Assembly: GCA_900315665.1 (NCBI GenBank)
Contig: OMZX01000031.1
Location: 1-45,763 of the forward strand
Direction: 5' to 3'
Origin: an uncultured Eubacteriales bacterium
GTDB taxonomy: Bacteria; Bacillota; Clostridia; Lachnospirales; Lachnospiraceae
Length of the DNA: 45,763 bases
Positions 16,430-24,612 of this stretch are shown here, piece after piece. Under the pieces are notes generated by a model. That model did not search any database. It saw only the letters and a program-made list of their open reading frames with translations, and was not told where the DNA came from. Each line of letters opens with the position of its first letter. Position 1 is the first letter of the stretch. Position numbers and translations under genes: made by a program.

Positions 16430-18751
16430 TTACATACAAAGATTATTTTCCATAATATCGAAGCATATATGTCTCTCTTTTCCATTTTTGAACTGAATCG
16501 ATATCTCGCCCGTAATGCCTGTCCCGTACGGGTCGCTATAATTTATGCTCTTCACCGGGAAAAGCTCATCCTCTGTAAAGGGTTCTGCTGATTCCTTCGT
16601 GATGACCTGCGAGATGTAGAGATGCTGTTCGCTCGCATCATAATGCTTACAGAATTGGCCTTCGGCGAGAATCAGCTTCGACCTTTCAGAATCCGGATTC
16701 GTCCCGATAGAATCGATAACCCGCAGTGTATCAAAGCCGCTGTAGATCGTCATCGCCATCTGTTTTTCATGACCCATGTGATCCCTTCCTGTCAGGATGA
16801 TGGCATGTGCCCTTCGGATTTTCTTCTGTATCGTTTCTTTATTGGCAAGGTTTATCACATACGCCTTTATGAGCTTCTTCTGATCTTGTTCATCATTTAC
16901 ACCGGCTGTTTGTCCATGATCCGGGAAGCCATAGGATCCGAGGCGAAGCACACAAGGTCGCCGTAGAATCCGCATCTGATCCACTCGGAAGATACCATAA
17001 TCCACCGGGAAATCCGCAAGGTTCACCGCATCGATCCAGTGCGTCTCCGCATCCAGTCGGTAGTTGAAGAAGCCGCGGCGATACAGCACCCCATCCTTAT
17101 GCCCGTGGAGGTAAATTGCGTTTGGATAGGAAATCATCCGGCCTTCCTTCGTCTCCTGGATCAGCACATATTGCTGTGCTTCGATATCTTCAGCCGGTGC
17201 TGCCTCCCACGGATATTTCGTGTTATAGCAGAGCTTCCCATAGTTCCACATGCCCTCACGATCGGTGTGTGCTTTCACAACCTTCGCCGTGCGAAGGATC
17301 GTCTCTCCATTACGCCCATGATTTGTAAAATCGAGCGCCGGACCTGACAGATAGGTTTCTTTTATAGTTTTCTTTTCTTCATGCACAGATTTTGATTTTT
17401 CTTCCGTTTCCTTGCATTCATCCTTCAGTGATTTTTTATTCTTTTCATCTGTGGCTGTTTTGTTCGAATTTACAAGCTGTTCGCCTTTGCTACAAGCTGA
17501 AAGCCTGTCCCAATCCCCATTATTCTCCTTCGCTGTCCAGAAGGGATGCTCCTTCGGAAGATGAAGACATAGAAATGCCTTCCCAAGCCAGAGCGGTGAC
17601 TCCGCACAGGAATAGCTCTGGACGAGCGGCATGAACTGCCGATAAAATCCGAGTGTCGGCGCACCTTCATACAGAAAATCATCTCTTGTCAAAAACTGGA
17701 GCAGAGACCCTGATGCAATTCGCCGTGCACGTCCCGGATCTGCCTCTGCATGCCGGAGGAAAAAGTTTCCATCGAAGGCGCTGGTGGAAGCATTGCGATA
17801 GATGCAGCTTCTGCCCCACATGTTCGTGAAGCCGTCGCGATCAAACATATCCGGGAAGGTCTTCATGAGCGCGTTTGAATTTTCTTCGAAACGTGCGGCA
17901 AGCGCCGGTGCATACTGATAACCGTACCACTGACACCAGAGCGGTCCGTAGAAATTAAAGGCCCAGACCGAGTAATAATCGAAGCTCTGTCCGTCCCGAT
18001 ACCAGCCATCACCAGCATAGTAATTAAGGATCGCGGCGGCATGCTCGAGCATGATCGTATCATCGACCTTGTAGCCGTGCATCTTTAGAAACGCCATATC
18101 GAGCATATTGAACAGCCGCCAGTTCTGCGGTACCGTGCTCTCTCTTGCCCATTCTGAGAGAAATGCCGCGATCTGATCCTGCTCCGCCTTTGAATACCGT
18201 TCCCAGATTTCCTTTTCCGAAGCATACAGTCCGATCACGAGCGCGCAGGTTTCGACCGTCTGCTGGAAGGTATGACACGGATCCCTGTAGCCCTCTTGCT
18301 TTTCCGCGATGTCAAGCATCTCCTGATAGGAACCGACATAAAGCGCATCCGTAGAATCTGTCACGCGAAGGATCTGCCGGCTGTAGTAGTCACGAAGCCC
18401 TTTCCCCTCGATTTCCACCGCCGGTTCATTTTCAATGAGCACACTCGCGATAAAAAAGGAGCGCGTCAACCCCTCGAAGATCTCCGCCTTCCGCTCCCTC
18501 TCCTGCTGATCCTCCGGGGCTAGAAGATGCGGATAGGTCACCGCCGTATCCTGCCGCGGCAGCACGACCGGATCATCTATGGATTCTATATTCTGAAAGA
18601 TACCCCTAAGCAGATATTTCGCCGCATCGATCCAGCTCTCGCGCGTGAGTCCGGTATAGGGACTTAGCGAAAAATCCAGGTATGTCGGTTTCCATCTCTT
18701 TCCTAAAAGCTTTTCCTTTTCTGACTTTACTTCATTCGTTTCCATATCCAT
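16430..18751 (-). CDS. DUF2264 domain protein, probable carbohydrate-active enzyme
   Basis: A 773-residue cytosolic protein with no signal peptide. The N-terminal half (SWIDAAKYLLRGIFQNI..., NWRLFNMLDMAFLKMHGY, GDGWYRDGQSFDYYSVWAFNFYGPLWCQWYG, FMPLVQSYSCAESPLWLGKAFLCL) is the DUF2264 domain, an alpha/alpha-barrel-like fold found in sugar-degradation loci. The C-terminal part is beta-rich. Residues about 416-467 are a Lys/Glu/Ser-rich low-complexity stretch (nucleotides about 17351-17506), AT-richer than its flanks, interrupting the two halves. GAAGGA precedes the ATG. It is the last gene of the leftward sugar operon. The activity of this family is not settled to my knowledge; a role in uronic-acid oligosaccharide breakdown is inferred from the GH88 and GUS neighbours. 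Confidence 0.8.
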   Translation of the reverse strand: MDMETNEVKSEKEKLLGKRWKPTYLDFSLSPYTGLTRESWIDAAKYLLRGIFQNIESIDDPVVLPRQDTAVTYPHLLAPEDQQERERKAEIFEGLTRSFFIASVLIENEPAVEIEGKGLRDYYSRQILRVTDSTDALYVGSYQEMLDIAEKQEGYRDPCHTFQQTVETCALVIGLYASEKEIWERYSKAEQDQIAAFLSEWARESTVPQNWRLFNMLDMAFLKMHGYKVDDTIMLEHAAAILNYYAGDGWYRDGQSFDYYSVWAFNFYGPLWCQWYGYQYAPALAARFEENSNALMKTFPDMFDRDGFTNMWGRSCIYRNASTSAFDGNFFLRHAEADPGRARRIASGSLLQFLTRDDFLYEGAPTLGFYRQFMPLVQSYSCAESPLWLGKAFLCLHLPKEHPFWTAKENNGDWDRLSACSKGEQLVNSNKTATDEKNKKSLKDECKETEEKSKSVHEEKKTIKETYLSGPALDFTNHGRNGETILRTAKVVKAHTDREGMWNYGKLCYNTKYPWEAAPAEDIEAQQYVLIQETKEGRMISYPNAIYLHGHKDGVLYRRGFFNYRLDAETHWIDAVNLADFPVDYGIFRVDQMRILRRPCVLRLGSYGFPDHGQTAGVNDEQDQKKLIKAYVINLANKETIQKKIRRAHAIILTGRDHMGHEKQMAMTIYSGFDTLRVIDSIGTNPDSERSKLILAEGQFCKHYDASEQHLYISQVITKESAEPFTEDELFPVKSINYSDPYGTGITGEISIQFKNGKERHICFDIMENNLCM

Positions 18752-18894
18752 AAATCCTTCACTGCACCAAGGCTTTATATTGCACCTTTTTTATCCTGAA
18801 AATTTTTTCATATCATAAATGAGTCCTAAAAACCGAAAATGTACTTTTTATTACACATTTCCAGCTTCAAGAACTCATTACCTACAGGATGACT

Positions 18895-20934
18895 TCAATG
18901 TTTTGTTTCTTCACCTGATTTATATCCAAAATTCGGGATCTTCTCCCAGCGCTCCCGGAGATAATGCGCCGCAAGCTTCGGCCGGCGTTCCCTCGTGAAG
19001 ATACCCTTCCGGTTTCCATCCGCCCGATACACACCCTGGAGCGTGCCGAAATCTGCAAAGCACCAGCATTGTTCTCCGATGAAGAAGGGCCGCTTGTCAA
19101 ACACCTCCTCATCGAGCCGCCGATAATATTCCCGCTGAAACTCCTCCGTCCACATCTCAGCGACGGTCCCGTGCAACCCCGGCAGTGTATCCGCACCATA
19201 CTCCGTCACCATGACCGGCTTATGCTGCTTTTCCCAGAAATCAAGTTCGAGATTCCATGCATACACCGCACTGTCCAAATCCCCGGACAGATTGTACCAG
19301 CCATAATACCGGTTGATGCACACCACATCCATCGTCCTCGTCACGAGATCCCGCTCGTAGTTGTTCTGATTGCACACAAACGTCACCGGCCGCTTCTCGG
19401 GATCCAGCCCCTTCACATGATCATAGAGCGCTCTCCAGTATCGGAATGCCTCCTCCGGGTGGCTCTCCGTATCGGGTTCGTTGCCGAGGGACCACATGAC
19501 AACCGAAGGATGATTCTTATCCCGCTCGACGAGATCCTGCAGGACATCCTTATGATACTGCATAAGCTCCTCTGTGTACGGATTCTGCCCGCCTGCACTG
19601 ATTCCGACCGCCGGTGCCTCATCGATGATGACGATACCCTCCGCATCACACAGCCGGTACATCTCCTCTGCATACGGATAATGACTCGTCCGGAAGCTGT
19701 TCGCATGAAGCCAGTGGAACAGACTCACGTCCTTGACATTGAGAAGCTGATCCGTCCCGCGGCCATGCAGATAAAAATCCTCATGCTTCGCCGCGCCCTT
19801 GAAGTAGAAGGGCTTTCCATTGATGAGAAACCGCGTGCCCTCTACTCTGACCTCACGGATCCCGAAGGGCTCCGAATATTCATCCTCACCATACAGAACG
19901 CTTAGTCGATAAAGATATGGCGTCCCCGGATACGGCCACCATAGCTTCGGGGTTTTCAGCACAATGCTTCCTTCCGCTTCCGTCCCCTCTCCGACGACAG
20001 TTCCCTCTGCGTCGAGAACCTGTACCCGCAATTTGATGAAAGGTTCCACCTTAGCCTGCTTCAGTTCTTCGTCACCAGCTTCTCTTCTTTTTTCTCCAAA
20101 AAAGATCGTATCAACATCACTTTTGCTATGAGCATCTTCCTGTCCTATCGAAGACACATTGTCAAAAGTATTTTCCCTGGCAATTCCTTTTTCTTCCGCG
20201 TCCTTCACTTTCGACATGTTCTGAGACAGTACAGTACAAGGAGAATAGGCAATTACCTGATCTCCATCTGTCTTCACCAAATAATGCACGATGGCCTCAT
20301 CGTCCTGAAGCTCTGGCACGATGGAAACATCTGAAATGTAGGCCTTCGGCGTCGTATAGAGACGCACATGACGATTGAGCCCCGCGTAATTAAAGAAATC
20401 AAAATTTGGCAGGTTTACTTTCCCGCGATGCACCTTCGCCGCCTGCACCGCCGGCACCTGCGCATTGTCCGAGCCGAAGAAGGGAGTACCGCCCTCATTG
20501 CCACGCGGCAGCGTCGTGTGATCGATCGTATTATCTGCGGAAACCACAATTCGAAACGTATCTCCGGGCTTCACATAGTCCGTGATCTCTACTTCAAACG
20601 GCAGAAAACCGCCCCGATGCCGGATGATTTCCTGTCCGTCCAGATATACCACAGCATCATGCGTCACCGCATCAAACCGAAGCCACAGCCTCTGCCCCTT
20701 GAAGCCGAGTGGAACCGTCACCTCCCGCTCATAGTAGGCCTTCCCGCAGTGCGTCCGGTATTCCGGATCCTCCCGCTGGTCATTGTAAGAGCCCGGCACA
20801 TAAAGCCTTTCGACATCGCCCGGAAGCCCCCTCTCCCAGTGCTCCGTCTCTGCCTCACCATGATCCAGCCGAAAATTCCACATCCCGTCAAGATCCATGA
20901 CCATTCTAGATTTATTTTGAATCGGATATAACAT
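18895..20934 (-). CDS. uidA: GH2 beta-glucuronidase
   Basis: Retaining enzyme that removes beta-linked glucuronate; no signal peptide, so cytosolic. In the 679-residue protein the acid/base is E486 in WSLGNEPD and the nucleophile is E578 in TEYGAD, 92 residues apart as in E. coli GUS (413/504). The N-R-K triplet at 641-643 (DGNRKGIF) matches the NxK motif that binds the substrate carboxylate and separates true glucuronidases from galactosidases. The protein is 76 residues longer than E. coli GUS; about 65 of these form a polar, charged insertion at residues 229-296 (nucleotides about 20047-20250) in the immunoglobulin-like domain. GAGG lies six bases before the ATG at 20932-20934. It follows GH88 across the inverted-repeat element. 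Confidence 0.94.
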   Translation of the reverse strand: MLYPIQNKSRMVMDLDGMWNFRLDHGEAETEHWERGLPGDVERLYVPGSYNDQREDPEYRTHCGKAYYEREVTVPLGFKGQRLWLRFDAVTHDAVVYLDGQEIIRHRGGFLPFEVEITDYVKPGDTFRIVVSADNTIDHTTLPRGNEGGTPFFGSDNAQVPAVQAAKVHRGKVNLPNFDFFNYAGLNRHVRLYTTPKAYISDVSIVPELQDDEAIVHYLVKTDGDQVIAYSPCTVLSQNMSKVKDAEEKGIARENTFDNVSSIGQEDAHSKSDVDTIFFGEKRREAGDEELKQAKVEPFIKLRVQVLDAEGTVVGEGTEAEGSIVLKTPKLWWPYPGTPYLYRLSVLYGEDEYSEPFGIREVRVEGTRFLINGKPFYFKGAAKHEDFYLHGRGTDQLLNVKDVSLFHWLHANSFRTSHYPYAEEMYRLCDAEGIVIIDEAPAVGISAGGQNPYTEELMQYHKDVLQDLVERDKNHPSVVMWSLGNEPDTESHPEEAFRYWRALYDHVKGLDPEKRPVTFVCNQNNYERDLVTRTMDVVCINRYYGWYNLSGDLDSAVYAWNLELDFWEKQHKPVMVTEYGADTLPGLHGTVAEMWTEEFQREYYRRLDEEVFDKRPFFIGEQCWCFADFGTLQGVYRADGNRKGIFTRERRPKLAAHYLRERWEKIPNFGYKSGEETKH

Positions 20935-20965
20935 GCTATACCTCATTTCAGTATTTCATAACCTA

Positions 20966-21247
20966 CCTGAACGGCAGCTTAAATCAGTGCTTCTCCGGGC
21001 TCGCAGGGGCACCCGTACGAACAATAAAGCCGAAAGTCCCAGCTAGCCAGACATCACGAACAGGGTAAAAATCGAGGGCTCACCCTAGCCCTCGATTTTT
21101 AGGCCTGCTGAAGGAGAATTCATCAAGAATTCTCCGGAATCAGGCCGACCCAGTTCGGGATGGCTGGATAGCGCTTGGACTTTCGAGCCGTGAGCTAGGG
21201 TGCCCCTGCGAGCCCGGAGAAGCACTGATTCAGGCTGCTGTTCAGGT
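20966..21247. repeat. Giant imperfect inverted repeat with nested hairpins
   Basis: Almost the whole gap between GH88 and GUS folds on itself. The outer 50 bp (20966-21014 with 21198-21247) pair nearly perfectly; the exceptions are two G-U-type pairs and one mismatch. After an asymmetric internal loop, CGAAAGTCC (21031-21039) pairs with GGACTTTCG (21177-21185), and a further helix of about 24 positions with four mismatches joins 21044-21066 to 21146-21170. The apex holds two perfect hairpins: a terminator-like stem (21067-21100), and GGCCTG (21102-21107) with CAGGCC (21140-21145) enclosing GGAGAATTC/GAATTCTCC. The GH88 stop and the GUS ribosome site lie just outside. It could be a structured RNA, an mRNA-processing element or a MITE-like insertion; no known class is recognised. 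Confidence 0.85.
21067..21100. terminator. Perfect terminator-like hairpin at the apex of the inverted repeat
   Basis: AAAAATCGAGGGCT (21067-21080) and AGCCCTCGATTTTT (21087-21100) form a 14-bp perfect stem with a six-base loop. It ends in a T-run on both strands, so it has the form of a two-way intrinsic terminator. On the sugar-operon transcript it lies between GH88 and GUS and could lower GUS expression. Confidence 0.6.
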
Positions 21248-21256
21248 GGACTGAGA

Positions 21257-22528
21257 TTACCAATAAATCTGCCATGAAGGATTATACAGCCGGTTCAGGG
21301 CCTCCATCCAGTAGTAGTCACCCCAGATGACGCATTCGTCGACGCCTTCAGGAGTGCAGGTGTTGTAAGGGCTCTTTTTGCTGTAGGTGCCATGCAGGAG
21401 GAGGCCGTTTGACTCCTCTGGATCTGTCACACGACAAGCATCGTAGATGGCTTTCAGAAGCTTCCTGGCGATGCTGGTATAGTAGGCAGCCTCTTCTTGA
21501 GAGAGGTATTTTGCCATTTCGAGCATACCGCAGGCGGCGATGACCGCAGAGCTGGAATCTCTGGGCTCATCATCGCCATCACCGAAGGTAAGATCCCAGT
21601 ACGGTACGAGGTCCTTTGGCAGGTGATGCAGGAAATAGCCGGTCACGCGCTTAAAATACGAGAAATATTCCGGACGCTTCGTGTACTTATAGGCAACAGC
21701 TGTGCCGTATACGCCCCACGCCTGTCCTCTGGCCCAGGCAGAGCCATCCTTATAGCCCTGACAGGTGGCGCCATGGTCAAATTTACCCGTTTTCGGATTC
21801 ATAAAAACGGTATGCCAGGTGGAATCATCCTCCCGGATCACGTTGGCCATAGCCGTATGAATATGCTTTTCCGCGATATCCCGATATTTCGGATCACCGG
21901 TTTCACCCGTTGCCCAGTAAAGAAGCGGCAGGTTCAGAAGACAGTCGATGATGAACCGATAGTTCTCCGGCGCGCCCATCCTACCCCAGGCCTGGATAAA
22001 TTCACCGACCGGTTGAAAGCGGGAAATCAGCTGATCCGCTGCAAGAAGCGCTGCCTTCCGGCCGTTTTCATCATCCCTGAGTTTCCATGCTGCCACACAT
22101 GACGGACTATAGAGAAAGCCCATATCATGATGATCCACATCCGCCTTTCGTTCAATCCGGCTAAGAAAAGACAGCACCTGTCGCTCTGCCGCATGCGAGA
22201 AGAAGTCCTTTACATCCTGAAGCGTTCTCTCCGACGCTCCCTCCGGATTCTCCCGAAGCTTCCCGTCAGCCCCGATCCTCTCTCCGGCCACAAAGGAGGC
22301 ATTCTCATACGAAAGCCATGTCTCCCCTGTGAAAAATCCCGTCGTCCAGCCCTTATTCACCCCCGGCTTATAAAACCCATCGAAGCTCGCCGCCCCCGGA
22401 AAATTCCCCTTGAAGCTATAAATATTCCGCACCATCTGCTCCACCGAGAACTTTAACGCAGTCTTGATTTCTATATCACTGATTTCCGGATAGCTTAAAA
22501 GATCTGTTTCATTAATCCACTTCTGCAT
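21257..22528 (-). CDS. GH88 unsaturated glucuronyl hydrolase
   Basis: Hydrolyses the 4,5-unsaturated uronic acid that polysaccharide lyases leave at the non-reducing end of oligosaccharides, by hydrating the double bond. The 423-residue protein has no signal peptide. The motif HHDMGF supplies catalytic D135 and FIIDCLLNLPLL supplies D195; the 60-residue spacing fits D88/D149 of the Bacillus enzyme. KDGSAWARGQAWGVYG and RDSSSAVIAACGMLEMAKYL are further family motifs and favour GH88 over the related GH105. A hydrophilic stretch near residues 82-105 may be an insertion. GGAG lies seven bases before the ATG at 22526-22528. Together with the lyase-type gene at 29.4-32.0 kb it points to glycosaminoglycan-like substrates. 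Confidence 0.9.
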   Translation of the reverse strand: MQKWINETDLLSYPEISDIEIKTALKFSVEQMVRNIYSFKGNFPGAASFDGFYKPGVNKGWTTGFFTGETWLSYENASFVAGERIGADGKLRENPEGASERTLQDVKDFFSHAAERQVLSFLSRIERKADVDHHDMGFLYSPSCVAAWKLRDDENGRKAALLAADQLISRFQPVGEFIQAWGRMGAPENYRFIIDCLLNLPLLYWATGETGDPKYRDIAEKHIHTAMANVIREDDSTWHTVFMNPKTGKFDHGATCQGYKDGSAWARGQAWGVYGTAVAYKYTKRPEYFSYFKRVTGYFLHHLPKDLVPYWDLTFGDGDDEPRDSSSAVIAACGMLEMAKYLSQEEAAYYTSIARKLLKAIYDACRVTDPEESNGLLLHGTYSKKSPYNTCTPEGVDECVIWGDYYWMEALNRLYNPSWQIYW

Positions 22529-22626
22529 TCGATTCACTCCGAATTTTTAAATTGATAACACCAATAATACTATTTTTGATGACCTACATATAGTCACAAA
22601 TATAGATTTTGATATGCTTTAACAGC

Positions 22627-22656
22627 GCGTGGTGCCCGGTGACGGGCCGCCCACGC
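22627..22656 (-). terminator. GC-rich hairpin between permease and GH88
   Basis: GCGTGG (22627-22632) pairs with CCACGC (22651-22656) and GCCCG with CGGGC inside, around a GTGA loop. It follows the permease stop codon by about ten bases on the minus strand. There is no good T-run, so it may be a 3'-end stabiliser or weak attenuator separating transporter from enzyme genes. Confidence 0.45.
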
Positions 22657-22664
22657 GTCAGTCA

Positions 22665-23504
22665 TCATCCCTTCACACCGGTCGAAGCGATGCCGGCCAC
22701 GAAATATTTCTGGAGTGACAGAAAGACAATCAGCACCGGAATAAGGCTCAGCACCGAAGCCGCCATAATGAGCCCGTACTCCGCAGAATACTGCGAGATG
22801 AACATCTTTAAGCCAATCTGCAGTGTCTTTTTCTTTTCAGACGTGAGATAGATGAGCGGTCCGAGGAAATCATTCCAGGTATTCACAAACGTGAAGATCG
22901 TCAGCGTCGACAGCGCAGGCTTGCTAAGTGGAAGCATAATCTTCGCATAAATCTGATACTCATTCATCCCATCGATTCGCGCCGCCTCGCAGAGCGAATC
23001 CGGGATGCCTTCATAGAACTGCCGCATCATGAACACGCCGAAGGCTGTGAAGGCCTGGAGGATGATGATCGCAAGATGCGTATCTGCCAGCCCGATCTTC
23101 CGCATGAAAAGGAACTGCGGTACCATGTAGGACTGCCACGGAATCGCGATCGTCGCAACATAGGCAAGGAAAAGCGCATCTCTTCCTTTGAAGTGAAGTT
23201 TGGCAAAAGCGTAGGCTGCAAAGCTCGAAGTGAGAAGCTCAAGGAAGGTCACAATCAGTGTCAGCTTCACGGTATTTTTCGTGAAAATAGCGAGCGGAAT
23301 CTTGATCCAGATGTCGACATAATTCTGCCAGCGCGGCGTGAAGCCAACCCACTGATACGGAATCACGAAGATATCCTTGTTCGGCTTGAGCGACGCGGTG
23401 ACCATCCAGATGAAGGGCACCAGCATGATTGCCGCCAGTATGATGAGGAGAAGATACAGGAAAAATCTCCCGATTTTCTGATTTCTGGAAATGCTGCTGT
23501 TCAT
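22665..23504 (-). CDS. Carbohydrate ABC transporter permease, MalG type
   Basis: A 279-residue inner-membrane protein with six hydrophobic segments, matching the MalG/UgpE-like half of a family-1 carbohydrate importer. The cytoplasmic EAA loop reads YEGIPDSLCEAARIDGMNEYQIYAKIMLPLSKPAL, which docks the ATPase; the segment FVNTWNDFLGPLIYL is typical. The ATG at 23502-23504 is chosen for its AAGGAGGAG site; the frame's longer start overlaps the upstream gene. It follows the other permease by 10 bases. No ATPase gene is present, so the system probably uses a shared MsmX-like ATPase encoded elsewhere. Confidence 0.94.
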   Translation of the reverse strand: MNSSISRNQKIGRFFLYLLLIILAAIMLVPFIWMVTASLKPNKDIFVIPYQWVGFTPRWQNYVDIWIKIPLAIFTKNTVKLTLIVTFLELLTSSFAAYAFAKLHFKGRDALFLAYVATIAIPWQSYMVPQFLFMRKIGLADTHLAIIILQAFTAFGVFMMRQFYEGIPDSLCEAARIDGMNEYQIYAKIMLPLSKPALSTLTIFTFVNTWNDFLGPLIYLTSEKKKTLQIGLKMFISQYSAEYGLIMAASVLSLIPVLIVFLSLQKYFVAGIASTGVKG

Positions 23505-23514
23505 GTTCTCCTCC

Positions 23515-24423
23515 TTAGTCATTCGCATAGTTCTTTTCACCACGGAACTGGATCAGCGTGATGACGAGAACGATGACAAACAGAACCATCGATGCTGCCG
23601 AAGCGGTACCGAGCTTCCAGTTACGGAAGGCTTCCTCGTAGATGTAGTACACAAGCACGATCGCGGACTTGTTGACGACACCATTTGATCCGCCGGCCAG
23701 CATATAGACGATATCGTACACCTTGAAGCAGTTGATGGTCAGCATGATGACGACGAAGAAGGTCGTCGGCTTCAGCTGTGGCCAGGTCACATACAGAAAC
23801 TTCTTCCAGCCATTCGCGCCATCAAGCGACGCCGCCTCATAGAGCTCCTGATTGATGCCCTGCAGACCTGCAAGATAAATGACCATGTAGTAGCCCATGT
23901 TCTTCCAGATGGAGAACATGATGATCGTCAGCATGACAGTCGCCGGCGCTGCCGCCCACTTCATTGCCTTCATATGGAAGACATTGATGAGAATCTGGTT
24001 GACAATGCCTCCCTTTGCCGGCGTAAACAGCATGTTCCAGACAGCCGCTACAGCGACGAGACTGGCTACATACGGGAAGAACGTAATCGTCCGGAAGAAG
24101 TTCCGCCCCTTGATCTTCTGGTTAAGAAGAATCGCCAGCGCGAGTGCCATGATGAGCGTCAGCGGTACTGTGAAAACCGCATATACGGCAGTATTTTTGA
24201 GCGCTGCAAGAAACCGGTCATCTGTGAAGATATTCTGAAAATTTCCGAAGCCGACAAACTTCCATGGATTATTACCATCCCACTCCATGAACGCCATGAT
24301 CATCGCGAGGATGATCGGGCCCAGCGTAAAGATGGCGAAGCCGATGAAGTTCGGGGCAATGAACGAATAGGCGACCAGTGCCTGCTGGCGTTTTCTCTTA
24401 GCTGCATTCATTTCTGCTGTCAT
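23515..24423 (-). CDS. Carbohydrate ABC transporter permease, MalF/UgpA type
   Basis: A 302-residue membrane protein with six hydrophobic segments. It has the compact UgpA-like form, lacking the long periplasmic loop of MalF. The EAA loop reads YLAGLQGINQELYEAASLDGANGWKKFLYVTWPQLKPTTFF. The ATG at 24421-24423 follows a GAAAGGAAA site; the six upstream codons of the open frame are unlikely to be used. It forms the transmembrane pore together with the next gene. A terminator-like hairpin separates it from the binding-protein gene, so it should be made at lower level than that protein. Confidence 0.94.
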   Translation of the reverse strand: MTAEMNAAKRKRQQALVAYSFIAPNFIGFAIFTLGPIILAMIMAFMEWDGNNPWKFVGFGNFQNIFTDDRFLAALKNTAVYAVFTVPLTLIMALALAILLNQKIKGRNFFRTITFFPYVASLVAVAAVWNMLFTPAKGGIVNQILINVFHMKAMKWAAAPATVMLTIIMFSIWKNMGYYMVIYLAGLQGINQELYEAASLDGANGWKKFLYVTWPQLKPTTFFVVIMLTINCFKVYDIVYMLAGGSNGVVNKSAIVLVYYIYEEAFRNWKLGTASAASMVLFVIVLVITLIQFRGEKNYAND

Positions 24424-24490
24424 GGTTCTGTTTCCTTTCAAACATACGAAGGTGATTTTTTTCGCATTTCGTGAGATTCTGCAAATATCT

Positions 24491-24533
24491 CTTTAAAAAA
24501 CAGGGCTTCCACAAGCCTTTTGTGAAAGCCCCG
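24491..24533 (-). terminator. Intra-operon terminator between binding protein and permeases
   Basis: On the minus strand GGGGCTTTCAC pairs with GTGGAAGCCC with one mismatch (24502-24533), and TTTTTT (24495-24500) follows directly. It sits between the binding-protein stop codon and the first permease. Partial read-through here would give the usual excess of binding protein over pore subunits. Confidence 0.75.
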
Positions 24534-24612
24534 CTATAAATCTGTTTTGATCGATCGAATCAAACTTACGAACAAAGGCTAAATGTCCTTCACATTTGAA
24601 GCGATCTGATTT

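Noticed and set aside
17351-17506. Intein or mobile intron as the cause of the charged insertion in DUF2264
   Set aside because: The stretch is too short and lacks intein splice-block motifs or a homing endonuclease; simple low-complexity sequence fits better.
18964-19905. 313-codon open frame on the plus strand
   Set aside because: Antisense to the catalytic part of beta-glucuronidase, with no ribosome site; a by-product of codon bias.
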